Source: Batillaria attramentaria
Taxonomy: Eukaryota > Mollusca > Gastropoda > Batillariidae
Assembly: GCA_018292915.2 (NCBI GenBank)
Contig: JACVVK020000086.1
Coordinates: 872,001-936,000, forward strand
Length of the DNA stretch: 64,000 bases
Direction: 5' to 3'
Positions 1 to 64,000 of the stretch are shown in pieces. Below the pieces are notes generated by a model, which saw only the letters and a program-made list of their open reading frames with translations, did no database searches and was not told where the DNA came from. The translations under genes and the position numbers were made by a program. Position 1 is the first letter of the stretch. The number at the start of each line of letters is the position of its first letter.

Positions 1-63783
<63,783 letters not shown>

Positions 63784-64000
63784 GTACTGACTTTTTTAGC
63801 ATCCATGCGTGAATGTATTCAGCACCACAGTAGGTGGTAGGTATTTTTTTTTGGGGGGGGGGGGTGGGGGGGGGAAGGTAATACAAACCAACAGATAAAA
63901 TGAGTTCAGCAACACCAAACACTAAATCTGTATGTGTTGTTTATGATAGAAGTCCAGTGTTCCCTGTGATAAAATACAAAAATACAAGGGTCCTTGGGAG
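63784..64000. other. Start of next intron
   Basis: A G-rich run (63851-63875) and a short repeat-like segment. The next exon is outside the window. Confidence 0.5.

Overview
The window reads as animal genomic DNA with many short exons, GT-AG introns and very dense young repeats. tRNA-headed SINEs, RTE- and CR1/L2-type LINE pieces, short foldback DNA transposons and long (TG)n tracts are all present. A mollusc, probably a gastropod, fits the repeat style and the kind of giant modular extracellular protein encoded. That placement is inference; no species marker is present.

Nearly all coding content belongs to one plus-strand gene that is open at both ends of the window. I could chain 76 exons (1630 to 63783), plus one partial exon at the left edge. 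Every splice phase matches the next exon and no in-frame stop occurs, giving about 12.7 kb of coding sequence or about 4,245 residues. Introns are 40 phase 1, 24 phase 0 and 12 phase 2, as expected for a modular extracellular protein.

The protein falls into regions. (1) 1-17.8 kb: about five copies of a cysteine-rich unit (C..GI.CC, then V.LC....IP.C), separated by short helical segments that resemble SAP-type helix-turn-helix sequences; it ends in a run of basic residues (RRRRRRKRQ). (2) 18.2-21.7 kb: a helical, then amphipathic region that I do not recognise; the next exon opens with GRKRRAQR. (3) 22.7-50 kb: a long array of fibronectin-III-like modules, with linkers of the type VDTTPP.AG.V.DG and cores of the type W.GF.D.ESGI..YE.AVGTSPG, plus one PAN/apple-like cysteine module at 24.45 kb. 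It ends near a third basic site, GRRKRS, at 50.2 kb. (4) 52-63.8 kb: further cysteine-containing and FN3-like segments, a fourth basic site (RTKRS) at 60.0 kb, then a beta-rich segment (VTVTFPY, LLHW, TCTSE, VCDTYG) that leads into a possible cadherin-like stretch (NDPVL...MLEDE). The simplest model is a secreted or cell-surface precursor cut by furin-type proteases into several chains. Its biological function is unknown.

The introns hold three tRNA-derived SINE families, here called SINE1, SINE2 and SINE3. SINE copies are repeatedly interrupted by other elements. The clearest case is a Ginger-like element flanked by CCGG, inside a foldback MITE, inside a SINE3 copy. Other notable structures are a near-perfect palindrome enclosing a hammerhead-like ribozyme motif, a 5'-truncated RTE insertion with an intact 358-codon frame, TTAA-flanked MITEs, a fourfold 118-bp duplication of an exon-intron junction, and an 84-base poly-G tract.
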